A stretch of 64,000 nt of DNA from Heliocidaris erythrogramma (Eukaryota; Echinodermata; Echinoidea; Camarodonta; Echinometridae). A model generated the notes under the pieces. That model was not told where the DNA came from and made no database searches. It worked only from the letters and a program-made list of their open reading frames with translations. Positions 12,317-24,954 of the stretch are shown here, in pieces. The translations under genes were made by a program, and so were the position numbers. The stretch covers positions 65,863,981 to 65,927,980 of the forward strand of contig CM046853.1 in NCBI GenBank assembly GCA_025617745.1. Reading direction: 5' to 3'. The stretch's first letter is position 1, and the number at the start of each line of letters is the position of its first letter.

Positions 12317-14565
12317 TTTGATTTTCATTTTTTTTTTTTTTTTTTGGGGGGGGGGGTTATTTATATGTGGAAGTCATTTTCAATGGAATGCTGAAATAGC
12401 GATATTTCATTTTACCTTCTTTTTCATTTTCATGTTCCTTCCCATCCATATATAATTTCGTTATTATTCATTATCTTGCATTACATGATATGGATTAAAT
12501 ATCCTCTATTTATTCATAGGAGTATTATGTTATTGCTATAATCTATTCATGAGGTTACAATTAATTCGAAATGGGGAGGCATTGCGTTGATATCATTGTT
12601 CATGGCGCACACATTAAAAGCTCAATTTCATTTGTATTTACTTCTACAATGAGCTCTTAAAAGGATCGAGAAAGAATCTTTTCCGTTCAAGTTTCCCCGT
12701 TCGCATAACGAGTGAGCATTTCCAGTCCAATTTGTGAAATTAGCGGATTTGAGCTAATGCTGTGTCGTATTGTCCATGGCCCCCTTTTCGCCAAGGCAAA
12801 ACATATGTAATAAAATTAGCGAAATCTAAGTGCTTCCAGATTGCCAATGATCCTGCATAACATCAAAGGGATTAGCAATGCGAGTATAACGACCTAAATC
12901 AAGAGCTATTTTTTCATTGAACAGCCATATTTCTGTCGCCTAAATGGGAATTTAAAGAATTCATCGTCAACTCTATGCGATGATTTGGCATGAGTTGATG
13001 GGAAATAGAAGGTCACTCAGCTAAGCAGATTAATTCTTGCATGATGCATTAATTGTACATTATTGCCCGCCAGTAAATCTTCAGCCCATTTCACATCAGA
13101 ATCATCACTGATTTCTATAATTTTTCAAGGTTCATTTTTCTATGAATTAAAAATGCCACTACCAATAAAATACATGAAACTAGTATTAAATAGGGTTCGT
13201 GTACACCAGCGAAAAATATATTTACAAACGTATGTAGGAAGATTATATTCACATCAGTACGGACGCCGTCGAAGTAGATTTAATTTTATTCATGAACGGG
13301 AAACACGGTCTTTCAATTCGAAATGCAATTGAGCGCGCGCTAGCCTTCTAATGGAATATTTTGTCCCAAAATCGTATACAGATACACATATGGCTATTAT
13401 GATCTGTCACAGACGTATCAGACCGCCGCACTCTGCGTATCAGCGCGCTCGCTAGACGCCATTTTTGTAGGCCACTCCCTCGGGAGCAGGGTTTTGTTGG
13501 CGGAAGAGGAGGACCTCAATTAATGATCTAGATCAATAAGAGCGCATCAGATATAAGCTACTTTCGACTTCTTGATGAATGGCCGAAAACGCGTCGAAGC
13601 GAGACTATTATTCATTCATTCGTTCAATACCATCTCTCTCTTCCTCTCTCTCTTTCTCTTCCTCCATCTCTTATATACCATTTTTGTGCAACTGTCCAAC
13701 TGATCAATATATTAAACATTGATGATCCTTTATATCATAAGTATTCTATTGATATACTGGGCATCTTTTTTAGAGATTTGAAATGGACAGTCTTGTCGGC
13801 ACTTAGCTTTCACAACAGGGGATATTTCAGTGCGAAACAAAAATATCCTTCAAAACTTAGCTGATCTTCTTGACAGGGAACATTCTTAATTCAGGTTTCT
13901 TGAATTCCTTTGGGTAAAGTTTTGTCCCATTTCATTTAAGAGATTGAATGGGTTAAATAAATAAAAAAATTGGGGTTCACCGAAGATATGTTTTTACGTA
14001 TGTGATGTGGATGCTTCTTGTTCCGAATGTTCGTTTTTCCAAAGGGAAAAAAAATCAAAATTCTGAAAACTATTTTTCACTTTCGAAATTAAAAAATTCT
14101 GTCACTCTCGTGATATCTAAAATCTAGGCTAGAATATCTTTTTCATCACAATTTGATATAAAATTACAATTTTTTCTAAGGTAGTTGATTGAGTTTTATT
14201 TCACAGTGACTTTAAAAAAGAAAGGTACTAACCAACTCTGGTCAACTTTTTAAGCGGAACAGAAGAAGAAAAAACATCAACATTTAACATGTCCGTGAGC
14301 GTTATAATACTGCAGGTTAAAAAAAAACTAATGCCACTAGTCAGTAAGTATTACTTTTTTCTACTTAGAACGCATACAACGCAATTAATTTTTGTTCTTT
14401 AAAAAATCATGTAAATTGGCTCTCCTTTTGAATATTTCGTCTGTCATAAATATGCGTATAACTATACACACAAATATGTGAAACCGGTATGAAAACGGAA
14501 CTTCAAAACTTAGAATAAAAGTTACAAACATGAACATACATGTATTACCAATTAAGGATATAAGT

Positions 14566-14570
<5 letters not shown>

Positions 14571-14608
<38 letters not shown>

Positions 14609-14690
14609 TCTACCCCTTTCTCTCTCTCTCTCTTTCTTTCTCTCCCTCTATCCCTTATTCACACACACTCTCTCTCTCTCTCACCTTCGT
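14571..14690. repeat. (CT)n microsatellite cluster
   Basis: Long CT runs with CTTT and CCCT interruptions and a short CACACA. They give a spurious Ser/Leu open frame. Confidence 0.95.
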
Positions 14691-16729
14691 TGCTTCCTTG
14701 AGTTTCTATCTTTTTCATCTTTTTTTAAAAACAAATATACTAATGACTACCGTTGCTCGTATAGGAAACTAAATATGAACATTCCTGTGAGTATAGCTAT
14801 TTATTTTGCAAATGAACACACAAAGAGTTATGCACAAACCTTAAGATTTTAGGCTAAAATCTTCGTTTCAGATTTGCCGACTTGACATACGACACCATTA
14901 TCTATATACACAATCTATGCAGGATTCGTGTATATGTACGGGACAGTATGCGATGATGCCTGCCAATTCGTGCGGTATATTCTCTCCATTTTCATTTGAG
15001 CTTCGAAGCGATGATTTCTAATGGGTCACTATCGCTTGCTGGGTAATGTGACACAGTACAAGTAGCTGAGAACTTCACCACAAGTACAGGATATGTAGAA
15101 ATAAGTGCTAGTGTCATGAGTAACATGTTAATTGTTGTTTGTTGTGACGTCGACAGAGAAGAGGCATAATATTGTACTGCTGACTAACGGGGCAGGCGAT
15201 AATTTCACGCCGGCTACGCCACTTTTGTTTCTTTTCTTCTTTACTCTCTCTCGCTCTTTCAAATCTTGACGGAAGTAGAATTCATGTTACGAGACTGGTG
15301 AAACAACATGAGCTTGAATTTTTAATATATTTTGTGTCATCATCTAACATAATTTTACACAATGCGTACAAGAGGCGTGTAGTGTCAGGGTGGGTGCAGC
15401 TATTAGGACCATCGGATTTACAAGATGGAGGAAAATTTTGTTATCAAACAATATGAAACAAAGGCAGTAATACTTGACTACGGGGTAAAAGTGACGTGGA
15501 GTGTATCTATGAGTGTTTGTCACATGACTTGGATGTTTTGAATCTTTCACTAGAAAGTGATAATGTTGGAAGTTGGAACTGAAATTAATAAAGAAATTAC
15601 GTAAATAGCCAAGTAAGGCTTTATGTCAGTATTAATCCACGCATCTTCACTGACTTCCTACATGCATAAGTTCCAATCATGGTTCCAAGAAAAAATATTT
15701 TTTTATGAGACATTCTATAGTATCGAACTTTTGCTTGAAGACATAAAGGTCGATGCGATGACGAACCAAGATCCTTTAAAAGCTATTCATTTTGGGCGGA
15801 TTTAAGGAAGGCTCTTACAATTCGTCACTATTTCTCCTTGTCATCATTACCAGTAGCAGCTCTTTATGGCACACATCAGGCAAGAGTATCGGAGAGGTTC
15901 AACGGGGGCTTTGACACCCCCCCCCCCTCCACCAGCCCACTAGATTTTTTTCGGAGAAGCCGCAAATAGCTATTGCGTCATAGCGTTTAACTATAAAACC
16001 GATACGTTTATGAGAAGATCAATAAGCTCTGTTCGTGTATAAATGATAGGGGAATTGAAAATGAACGGATTTGAAAATTATCACTTCATCAGAAGCGCAT
16101 ATTTTAACCAGTTATTTTACTCGATCTCATGATAAATTAACACTGCGACAATACTGAAGATGAAATTGAACGTTGAATTCAATTTATTGATAGAAATCGA
16201 AGGTTTCTTTTCTCAGGTTCTCATGCTTCTAAATTAAAAAAGAAATGATAAATTTATTGATTGATTCAGTCATTGATTCATGAAAAAATTAGAAAGTGTT
16301 GAATTATCATGACAGTTCCACAGAAATAACAAATCACTGTTTGAAATAACGATATGGATTTGTAAATCGGGAAATGATAACATCGTCATTACGAGTCCGT
16401 TTAATAAGGCTTAAAGCCGTAAGTCCCCTTGTTACTTTCCTACAAGATTGAATTTATCGCGGCTGATCTAGTCATCGTATCATACTTACTTTCTTAATAA
16501 TCATGATAATCATGATCGACTAATAACTGTGTAACGTAAAGCTGAAGCCATACCTCTTGTCATGCTTGTGTAGCATGTAAGTTGTAAATTTAGATATTGA
16601 TACAAAACTTGTAATTATGTGAGATTTTGAATGGAGTCACAATCCAACCTTTCTCTCAACTTTCCCTTCATTCACACATCACAAAGTGAAGTTTTCTTAC
16701 ACTATAATGGACAACCATGACTGAGTATT

Positions 16730-17170
16730 CAGGAGGCTTCAAGGGGCCTCCAATTGGCGGCCTGTTTCGGCATACTTGCTCAAAGCGACTGTAAATGGCG
16801 TATCGGCTTTAAGCAGACGACATGTCAAGGCGCCAAGAAAGCGCGCGAAATTACACTCCCCAATTCTTGATGTTGCACAAAAACGAGACAAACACTTTGC
16901 CTGCTGGGCAACTGGCTGAATCCATGTGCCTTTGAATCATCAAAGCCGTTTATTACTTTCCTTTTAAATTGTCTCCCGAAATCCACTTGGATTTTCAGCG
17001 CCGATATGAAAATAAATCGGCGACCTTAAGCCCTCGTTTCACTCTCGTCTCACCAAAACTTGAAATCCTTTCGGCACAAGTACCGCTCAAAAATATGGAA
17101 ATATGAGTGGCCATAAATATGATGGGTGTCCCCCTCCCACGCGAGTAATGTCTTCATGACTACATCATGG
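16730..17170. promoter_or_regulatory. Candidate cis-regulatory block
   Basis: A non-repetitive interval with higher GC than its surroundings and no coherent open frame. It holds Cdx/Hox-like sites such as CCATAAAT near 17112 and a GC-rich segment near 16.8 kb. The compositional shift is seen; regulatory function is inferred. Confidence 0.25.
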
Positions 17171-17569
17171 CTGTGATTCACGAACGGGAGGGGATATCAT
17201 GGTATGGGGATAAAAGTTTTCATTTTGAAAAGTCCGGGAGATGATTTTAATGGTGCCCATCGTGCTTCCAAAGACATCATGATGCTTACAGGAGGAAGAG
17301 AAAGAAAGAGAGAATGATAAGGAGAAGGAAGAGAGAAACTAATGAGAGGGACAGAGAGAGAGAGAGAGGGAGAGAGAGGGGGCGGGCAGGGGTGTGTAAT
17401 GTTTGCTGATGCATAGTGGGTCATGAGTGGCATGAACAGGCGCCTCTCGTAGAAAACAATAGAAAAATAGTTTGTGTACATCAACAAATTTTTAAAGAAA
17501 AGACAATGTCTCATTCATGATATTCACGTGTAAGTATTATTATGATAATGACAATAGTATTAATAATAA

Positions 17570-17712
<143 letters not shown>

Positions 17713-18419
17713 ATAAAGATAAACGATAGTATTGACAAAATTATGACAATACCCCCTTCCATGGCTGCCGTCACTTTAATATTGCTATGTCCTGAAGGAC
17801 AAGCGTATATGCCACCATCTCTTCTGCTCACTGTATCTTCTTTTTCCTTTTACTTTTGTCATGTTTGTATATCACTTGCATCGCTATATACTATATTTTT
17901 GCAACCTACCTGTTATTTCATCCCATTTTATTCTCATTGATAATGCTTTCTTTCTACCTTTCATAGGCTTTTTGAAAGCTACAGAACAATCTATTGGTTA
18001 TTTCCCTTTAATATTTTCATTAACTGATACATCCGTTGTTCGTCTCATTTCATAGTGTTCCGTCTCATAATCCTGACATGTAGAAAGTCTTCGAGTAAGT
18101 ATATTAAGTAAACAAATAACTTTTTGCCTTCATGTTCCGTATATTTTCCTTTTCCATTCAATTTTGGTTTTTTATAGTCTTTTTGCCTCGTTTGCACGTC
18201 TATTCGCTAATAATAGAAAGGTCAAATTCTTCAAAATTATATCTATTTTACTTCTCAGATTAAAGCGCTAATAAAGAGTCTTTAGAAAACATTCTACGCA
18301 GAAAGTATCTCTATGAACATTTTTTTTTCTCATATCGTATTGGTATTCATAAAAATCCTTGAATTTCCTAGCTCATAAGATTCCAATTAGTCAATATGAG
18401 ATGTGGAAGGTAATATCGC

Positions 18420-18860
18420 ATCTTAATTGCTACTTAAGGTGAAGCCGTTTGAGACTCTAACAACAAAAGGAGTCGCATAATTTATGAGATGATACTTCAT
18501 AAAAGCATCGGCGTGACATAACATAAGCAAAAAGCCACCGAAGCTAAGAGGGCCTAACTCTATTCAATTCTCAACAATTTGAAGATAAATTCCCTCGGGG
18601 AAGGCGCGATTGAAAATAATTGTTATCATACTCAATGAAGGTTAAAGGAAGCCGGAGCGTGGAAGAGTGAGAGAGAGGGGGAGAGCGAAATATCAATCCA
18701 CACAAACGCTTAAAAAGGCGGCTATCTCCCAAACATTCATATAACATCATCGCTTTGTGCGCGCCCATTAAGGCTTTGCAGGGCGAGACGCGGAGAGGCG
18801 GGGATGAAAACGGGATCTTTCCGTCTTGTTTGCGGGCATTAGGAACGTTTATCTTAAAGA
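18420..18860. promoter_or_regulatory. Candidate cis-regulatory block
   Basis: A GC-raised interval with CATAATTTATGAG and TTCATAAAAG (caudal/Hox-like cores) near 18.48-18.50 kb, then a GC-rich GCGCGCCC segment near 18.76 kb. No protein-like frame is present. Function is inferred from composition alone. Confidence 0.25.
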
Positions 18861-19804
18861 GCTCTTAAATTAAAGAATGAGATATACAAGACTGATGTGG
18901 CATCGGAAGTGTTCTTGACGTGGATTGAGGCAGAGAGCGACGAATTATATTTTTTTATCATGATACATGATGGCAGGCAGACGTCCCACAATAGATTCGT
19001 ATCATGACGACGGTTGTACATCGTCTCTCGCTCGTTACGTTTCCGTTTAACAATTTTTTCTATTAAAACTCGATCGAAGTAATTGAGAAGTGGTTCAAAG
19101 TGAAGCGAGGGGTATATCCGGTATGAATATCCTCGTTTTTTAGGATTGTGGAGTTTAGTCGCAGAAAGAAAGAAATAGGAGGGAAGAGGTAATTGAAAAG
19201 GGTATTTTCTCTTTGGGATAAACAGATAAAGGTTTTTCTTCCTAAAGCATGCATTCCTGATTCCCGTCTCGCTATTGATGAGCGGTGATCGAGGCATGGT
19301 GCTTACATAGCGTAATAGAAGGGGTGGCGGAGCAGATCGAGAGAGCCGAAACTGGAAAAGCTCTAAAACTCATCCCTGGAAAGTGTATATTTGTCTTAAA
19401 CAAAATGATTCAGCAAACATGATTTTGATTGATTGATTAATTATTTGTTTATGATTATTAATTTTTACTTGTTGAATTTGTTTTTTGTAAATAAAGAACC
19501 ATGTGGAAGGGAAAAAGAAGAAAAAAATTATTTTTACAGTACCTGATAACTCTTGATAATTTTATGAGGGTTCACGAGAGACAGGCCACCATACATTTTC
19601 AGACAACTCACGAGACCGATAATTTCGGTTAATTAATGGATTTTTCAGTCAGGTTTCAGATGGTTCACGGAGCCGACGGTCCATGAGTACGACATTGTTT
19701 TAATTTATTTCCCTATGAATTATTTGCTTTCCTTCGTTCATCTAATTCTCTTTCTATCTGTCATGTGAGTGTTTTATCTTCAGTAATTATTATGTAACAA
19801 CGAC

Positions 19805-19945
19805 ATGAAGAAAAGGAAGAAGAAGAAGGAGGAGGAGGAGGAGGAGGGGGAGGAGGGGGAGGGGAGGAGGAGAAGTAGAAGACGAAGAGGAAGAAGAAGT
19901 AGAAGAAGAAGAAGAAGAAAAAGAAGAAAAAGAAGCAGAAGAATG
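19805..19945. repeat. (GAA/GGA)n purine tract
   Basis: Polypurine on the + strand with mixed AAG and GGA triplets, giving spurious Arg/Lys/Glu and Leu/Ser frames. Confidence 0.95.
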
Positions 19946-20141
19946 GTAAATAATAATGATAGTGGGGTTTTTCTACTGTCTATCATTTTTTGCCACTGCT
20001 AGCTCTTCAGTATACAGTACCTCGACTGCCAGTGATCGTATCTCATTAAAGTGCCACAGATTGACGTCACTGATGAATTGATGATGATCTGACTCCGTGT
20101 TCGGTCGACAGTACGATCACGCAGATGATGCACACAAGTCC

Positions 20142-20225
20142 CTAGACGATGACGAGAGTGACCGCCATGTCAGATTTGAGTTCGCCCCTGGTCATGTCGC
20201 TGATGGTGCTCGAGGCGTCATATCC
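20142..20225 (-). pseudogene. Candidate orphan last exon with interrupted membrane segment
   Basis: On the minus strand a strong acceptor (CTTACCCCAG) precedes 27 codons starting GYDASSTISDM, containing RGELKSDMAVTLVIV and ending at TAG (20142-20144). Read past that stop, the same frame continues GLVCIICVIVLSTEHG, so the TAG sits inside what looks like one transmembrane helix of about 20 residues. This suggests a decayed or truncated membrane-protein exon. The plus strand is also open here (20088-20230, ending at a GTAAGA donor), so strand is uncertain. I do not recognise the family. It may belong with the orphan blocks at 33.5-34.9 kb. Confidence 0.3.
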
Positions 20226-20284
20226 CTGGGGTAAGAAAGAGAACCGAGGTTACATGGGGTTCCAGTACTGTTCCCTACCTGTCT

Positions 20285-20287
<3 letters not shown>

Positions 20288-20326
<39 letters not shown>

Positions 20327-20490
20327 AGAGAAACAGACATACACACGCACACGCACACAGACACTTTCCATTATTTATTTTTCTCACTTCACTTCTCTCT
20401 CTCTCTGTCTCTCTCCCTCCCTCTCTCACTTATCAACTCTCTATTCCTCCCTCTCTCGCTCTCTCTCTTTCTCCCTCTCCCTCTCTTTCC
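20288..20490. repeat. (CT)n microsatellite cluster
   Basis: CT runs with a central CACACG segment and CCCT variants. Confidence 0.95.
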
Positions 20491-21159
20491 TTAGAAAACC
20501 ATTATTGATGTCCATGATATCTGTTTCCAAAGGAGGAGCGATTGTGGCCAAAGTTACTCTTGACTTCTGCCAGTCAGTTGTTAATGGAAATGTATTTCAA
20601 GGGAACATCGTAAAAATCATTCTGATTCAAGGGTATGTCTACAAGAATCCCTTCATGTTAACAGTAGCTAAATTTGCAGGAAATATGCACATTTACCTAG
20701 AATTCATGTGTCCAAACACTAATATGCACTGAATAATGTTACTATAATCCACATTGGCAGAATCTTATTGCTTATGATATACTTCAAGAATATGTCCTAA
20801 TCCTGTCATGTGATTGGTTGAAACTGAAGTCGTGTTTTTAACTATGCCCGCAAAAATGAACTATGCCCACATGCATCAGTGCATAGTTAAATTTTGTTGG
20901 GCCAAGCAATAATTGTGACGTAAATTGTTACATTGTTTAAGCCTTTGTACACTTAAACGCCCCTACAATTAATCCTGTAAAAGAATTATAAAAGCCCCTA
21001 TATTCAATATCCAGAAGTGCGTTATAAACATCTACAACAAGTAGTATGACAAAAGTTACTGCTTGTGTTGACTATTCCTGTTTTCGCTGTTCTATACTGG
21101 AGCACAGTTTGACGATTAGTTTCAAATTTGAGGACCCCATGCTCGGTATATAAAAATTA

Positions 21160-21275
21160 TATTGACTGCTTTAATATTCGAGGCATAGTTGTTTCTATGG
21201 GCTCTCGGGGACCTTATATGTAAGGTCCCTTTGAGCCTATAGAAACAACTATGCCTCTCATAGCAGTCGATATAT
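21160..21275. repeat. Long palindrome (hairpin element)
   Basis: Left arm GAGGCATAGTTGTTTCTATG and right arm CATAGAAACAACTATGCCTC-like sequence flank GGACCTTATATGTAAGGTCC, itself a 20-base perfect palindrome. The outer ACTGCT/AGCAGT extends the pairing. It looks like a small foldback transposon remnant. Confidence 0.8.
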
Positions 21276-21548
21276 CTCCATTATCATGGGTAAATGCGTT
21301 TTATATTAAATAAATAGTTTGGCATGTATCATAATTCCTTTTATTCAAAATTGTTTGTAGGAATCATATTTGTCGTTATTCATTAGAACTCAAATTATAT
21401 CCTAAAGTCATTCAACCATCGTAGGTTTTCCACAATATCGTTCATTTCTTTGCAAACTTCACATCAAGATTAGATTTATATTGCGACCTCATGAAAGGGC
21501 ATAAACTGACGTCATAATATAGAAGGTCATGAACTACGTGTTTACTCC

Positions 21549-21600
21549 TCTCTCTCTCTCTCTCTCTTCCCCTCTCTCTCTCTCTTTCTCTCTGTCTCTG

Positions 21601-21632
<32 letters not shown>

Positions 21633-21703
21633 AATCTTTTTCTGTCTCTCCATGTCTTCTCTTTTATCTCCTGTTATCCCCCACTTTCCAAAGCTCCCTC
21701 TCC

Positions 21704-21737
<34 letters not shown>

Positions 21738-21770
21738 TTTTCTCTCTCTCTCTCTCTTCCTCTCTCTGTT
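21549..21770. repeat. (CT)n microsatellite cluster
   Basis: Several CT/CTTT/CTGT runs around a short non-repetitive insert near 21.63-21.69 kb. Confidence 0.95.
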
Positions 21771-21899
21771 TTACGGTGTGTTTTACATGAGCTTCTATTA
21801 GTAGTTCACCCGTAAAAGACAAATTTAAACAGCAAATTATCGAACGAAAGTAGCACCTCTGCAAATCCCGATAATATTTGATTCGACGAACGCCCGCTA

Positions 21900-22100
21900 T
21901 AGATCATAATCCAATCGAGTGCTAATTGATATCTGAGGTCATGACGATGAATTAATCCCGCATCGGTGTCCAAATCATCGCCGCTGAAAGCATTTTAATA
22001 TTGACCGTAGTCCCATTAATCCCATATCAAGGCAACCATCATTAGTTTACTGGTTTGTTTCGATATTAGCTCTTCGCCAGACTCGTCATTAATCCCGATT
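21900..22100. promoter_or_regulatory. Candidate enhancer with four TAATCC sites
   Basis: TAATCC occurs at 21907-21912, 21953-21958, 22017-22022 and 22090-22095, all in the same orientation within 189 bases. TAATCC is the preferred core of K50 homeodomain proteins such as Otx and Goosecoid (established). The block is non-repetitive and GC-raised and lies about 11 kb downstream of eve. It could be an Otx- or Gsc-responsive module, but this is inference. Confidence 0.4.
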
Positions 22101-24525
22101 CGATAACCAATATTTTCTGACATTAGAACTCATACAGGGAACCTCAAAAGAAGGGGATGGGGTATTCGGGGGCTCGATCATGCACCCCTACTATTAAATG
22201 GTTATAATTAGCACTTAATAGCTATCTATAATTTTAAAAAATATATCACAGCGTTTACAAAATATTGCTAACTTATGATAGAAATTAACGCAGTAACGTA
22301 GTATTAAATGAATTAAAAAAAAATCTATTTAGGAAAGAATGTCTTAAATTCGTCTTTTGAATTTGCTGATTTGATGAATCAGCATCCATTCTTTGGATGC
22401 AGTTACAGTAAATTTGCGATTACCAGCTGTGCTATAGAGGTCTATGGAATGCGTAGCAGACATTGGTCTCTTGAAGAGCGAATAGGACGAGTCAGATTAG
22501 ATGTCAAATATACCACAATCTTTGATAAGTCTTGTGTGTTGGCATTTGGAAATCATTTGGAGGTATTTTGCTTTTAATGCTTTCATTTGGAAAGCATTAA
22601 GAACAAACTGATATTTATATATTTAAGAAATCCTTCTATTCTCTTACTCTTTGTACTTAATGGTTGACGCAAATTCATGGACCCCATCAATGCTGATACT
22701 CAAATTGATCGCCTCCATTTTTAAAAGCTTTCCACATCGCCTTGAACATGTTGAAACAACGGAAAACAACAATTCTGTAGAAACTAAGTGCGATTAATCA
22801 ACGATTTCGCAATAACAATCAATAGCCAATTTCTGTTCGTTAACATTTATGAATTGGAAATTGTGATTAATGGTAGACCGTTAGACTTTGGAATTATGAT
22901 TGCGTCTGTGTGAATTAAGCCATGGGAGGTGCAGCCAATTATTGATTGAGAGAGAATTATTGCAGTTGTATATCCGTATCTAGACGTGTATATATATTCA
23001 TTTCAGGAATTAATATACTGAAACGATTAACTTTGAAACCGTTACTGTACATAATTGAATTGACTGAATTGTTTTTATAACTCATGCTGCCTATTCAAAG
23101 CAAAAAGAAACGAACATTATCATCTCGACGATAACAACATTGACAATGATTATAATTATTTGATTTAATATGTAAAAGCAAAACTGAACGAAAAAATTAG
23201 AAGCTTCTCTTTCCCAAGTCACATGTTTTGAATAATGTGAGAAGTTTCTTGAACAAGTTTTATTCGACATTTTTCTGTACGTATCATAATAGTGATGAAA
23301 CGAATACCTGTTTATTCAACTTCAGTTGTAGCTTAGATCAGGTATGACAAGGGCCCTTCAAACTCTGTGAAGTATTTGTCCCAAGAAGAGGGTTTAATTC
23401 CGCCTAATGACCGCTAAGTATGTTATCAAAAGCTGCACCCTATTATTGCATGACGTCTTCCACAAAGCTGCCCCTTTACACGAAGCGCCGAACCGCTGGC
23501 TTAGACATGAGGCGGAAATAGCTGTATATTTCTCGGCATACTCTCCCGGTGTGTCTGTGGTATATTGCGGCGGGCTTTCTTAAAACATAAAATTACTCAA
23601 GAAAAGGAATGTCTATTTGTGCCAACCGCAAAACATTCCCTTTTTTTCAAGTGGTATTTAAATCAAGTTCATCCTCCTTTAACAGAGTCGTGATCGAACT
23701 AGTAGCACCTGAAACGCAGATTTCGATTAAGTATGAAATTATAAATTAATTTTGCAGTGTTGAAAATATTTTTAAAACTAACTATATCTAGTGATTAAAG
23801 AGATTATTAGTACGGGTATTTCAAACGGCTTTCTGCTCATGCTTGCGTATTTGGTATTTCTTCGTTAAAAGTTATTCTCAGAATTGGTAATTTTAATGAG
23901 AACAGTACTTTCTGCTGTAATCATAATGGGTAAATTAAACACATAACCATGTTTAATAGGGTGTACCAATAGCGTAGAAAATTAGAATGAAGCTTTTTTG
24001 TGCCGTTTAGAAAAATGATGGCAGACATAAACCAAGGTGTTTTTTAAGTACCCTGAATTAAACGCGCCGCGCATCAATAATATATTAATATCGCTTAAAA
24101 ACACGACTTTGAAAAGATGAGTAGTGCACTTTAACATGTTAAAATGAAATCTGTGTTCGGCTTAGATTAACCCTAATTCTTTGACGTGTATAAATGTTTA
24201 AAATCTGCAAGACAAGATGATCCGGGGAGACGTATAAACGAGCTGGTTTCTACATTCAAGGACATGTCCTGAAACACGGTTACAAGCATGCGTAGTTTTT
24301 GCACGAATGGAGGGGGTGTCACGTGCTATTTGGGCGCCATCATCAACTTGAAAATGCATTTCTCTCACATTATTGAGTTTTCCTTCTTTTCAATAATTAT
24401 TCATCAAGTGAATATAGAGACATGGACATGTTATTTTTTACATTTATTTATTTACACGTTAAAAGGTTATCTGAAAAGATGAGGTACGTATATTCAGTTT
24501 GGTATCTGCTTTACAAGTGCGCCCT

Positions 24526-24954
24526 GGGGAGTGTTTCATCAAGCGTTTTGTCAGTGATTTTTACTGACAAATTTGCTTTCAGCCAATCAGATGCGAGGAT
24601 TTCAGTAGCTTATAACAGTTATCGTAGAGGTGTCGTGGTCTAGTGGATACGTCACCGGACTGTGGCTCACATGGTTCGCGGTTCGAATCCCGACACGGCG
24701 CTAATGTCCTTTGGCAAGACATTCATCTGCGTTGCCACTCTCCACCCAGGTGAAGTAAATGGGTACCCGGTAGGAAGAAATTCCTTGAATGCCTTAGCGC
24801 GTATCATGGCAGCTCGGCTAAAGCCGGGGTAATAATGTGATACTTTGTATTGCGCCTTGTATCCTTTGGAAAAGGCGCTATATAAATCCTAATATTATTA
24901 TTATTATTATTATCGGTTAATATCACTGACAAAACGTTTGATGAAACGCTCCCC
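24526..24954. mobile_element. MITE with long terminal inverted repeats, host of a nested SINE
   Basis: The left terminus GGGGAGTGTTTCATCAAG continues to CGTTTTGTCAGTGA. The right terminus is its reverse complement with few mismatches (TCACTGACAAAACG, then GATGAAACGCTCCCC). Inside the left part TGTCAGTGATTTTTACTGACA forms its own hairpin. Without the SINE insertion the element would be about 140 bp and almost fully palindromic. No coding capacity. Confidence 0.85.
24625..24909 (+). mobile_element. tRNA-derived SINE, near full length
   Basis: The 5' part is tRNA-like, with box A GTGGTCTAGTGG (24635-24646) and box B GGTTCGAATCC (24680-24690), the internal RNA polymerase III promoter. A body with GCCACTCTCCACCCAGGTGA follows, then a 3' end AAAGGCGCTATATAAAT and (ATT)n. 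It is flanked by TTATCG at 24619-24624 and 24910-24915, a likely target-site duplication. Related truncated copies lie near 58.2 and 63.1 kb. It is not a functional tRNA gene: the body is fused and there is no acceptor-stem end. Confidence 0.9.

Noticed and set aside
18854-19297. 147-codon minus-strand frame
   Set aside because: No domain, repeats or splice signals; composition fits chance in AT-rich DNA.
20113-20620. Plus-strand two-exon gene (donor at 20231, acceptor near 20493)
   Set aside because: The phases match, but the first acceptor is weak, the acceptor at 20493 is just the end of a CT tract, and the minus reading is as good. Kept only as an uncertain block.
24632-24705. tRNA gene
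   Set aside because: Boxes A and B are present, but the sequence is the head of a SINE with body, tail and target-site duplication.
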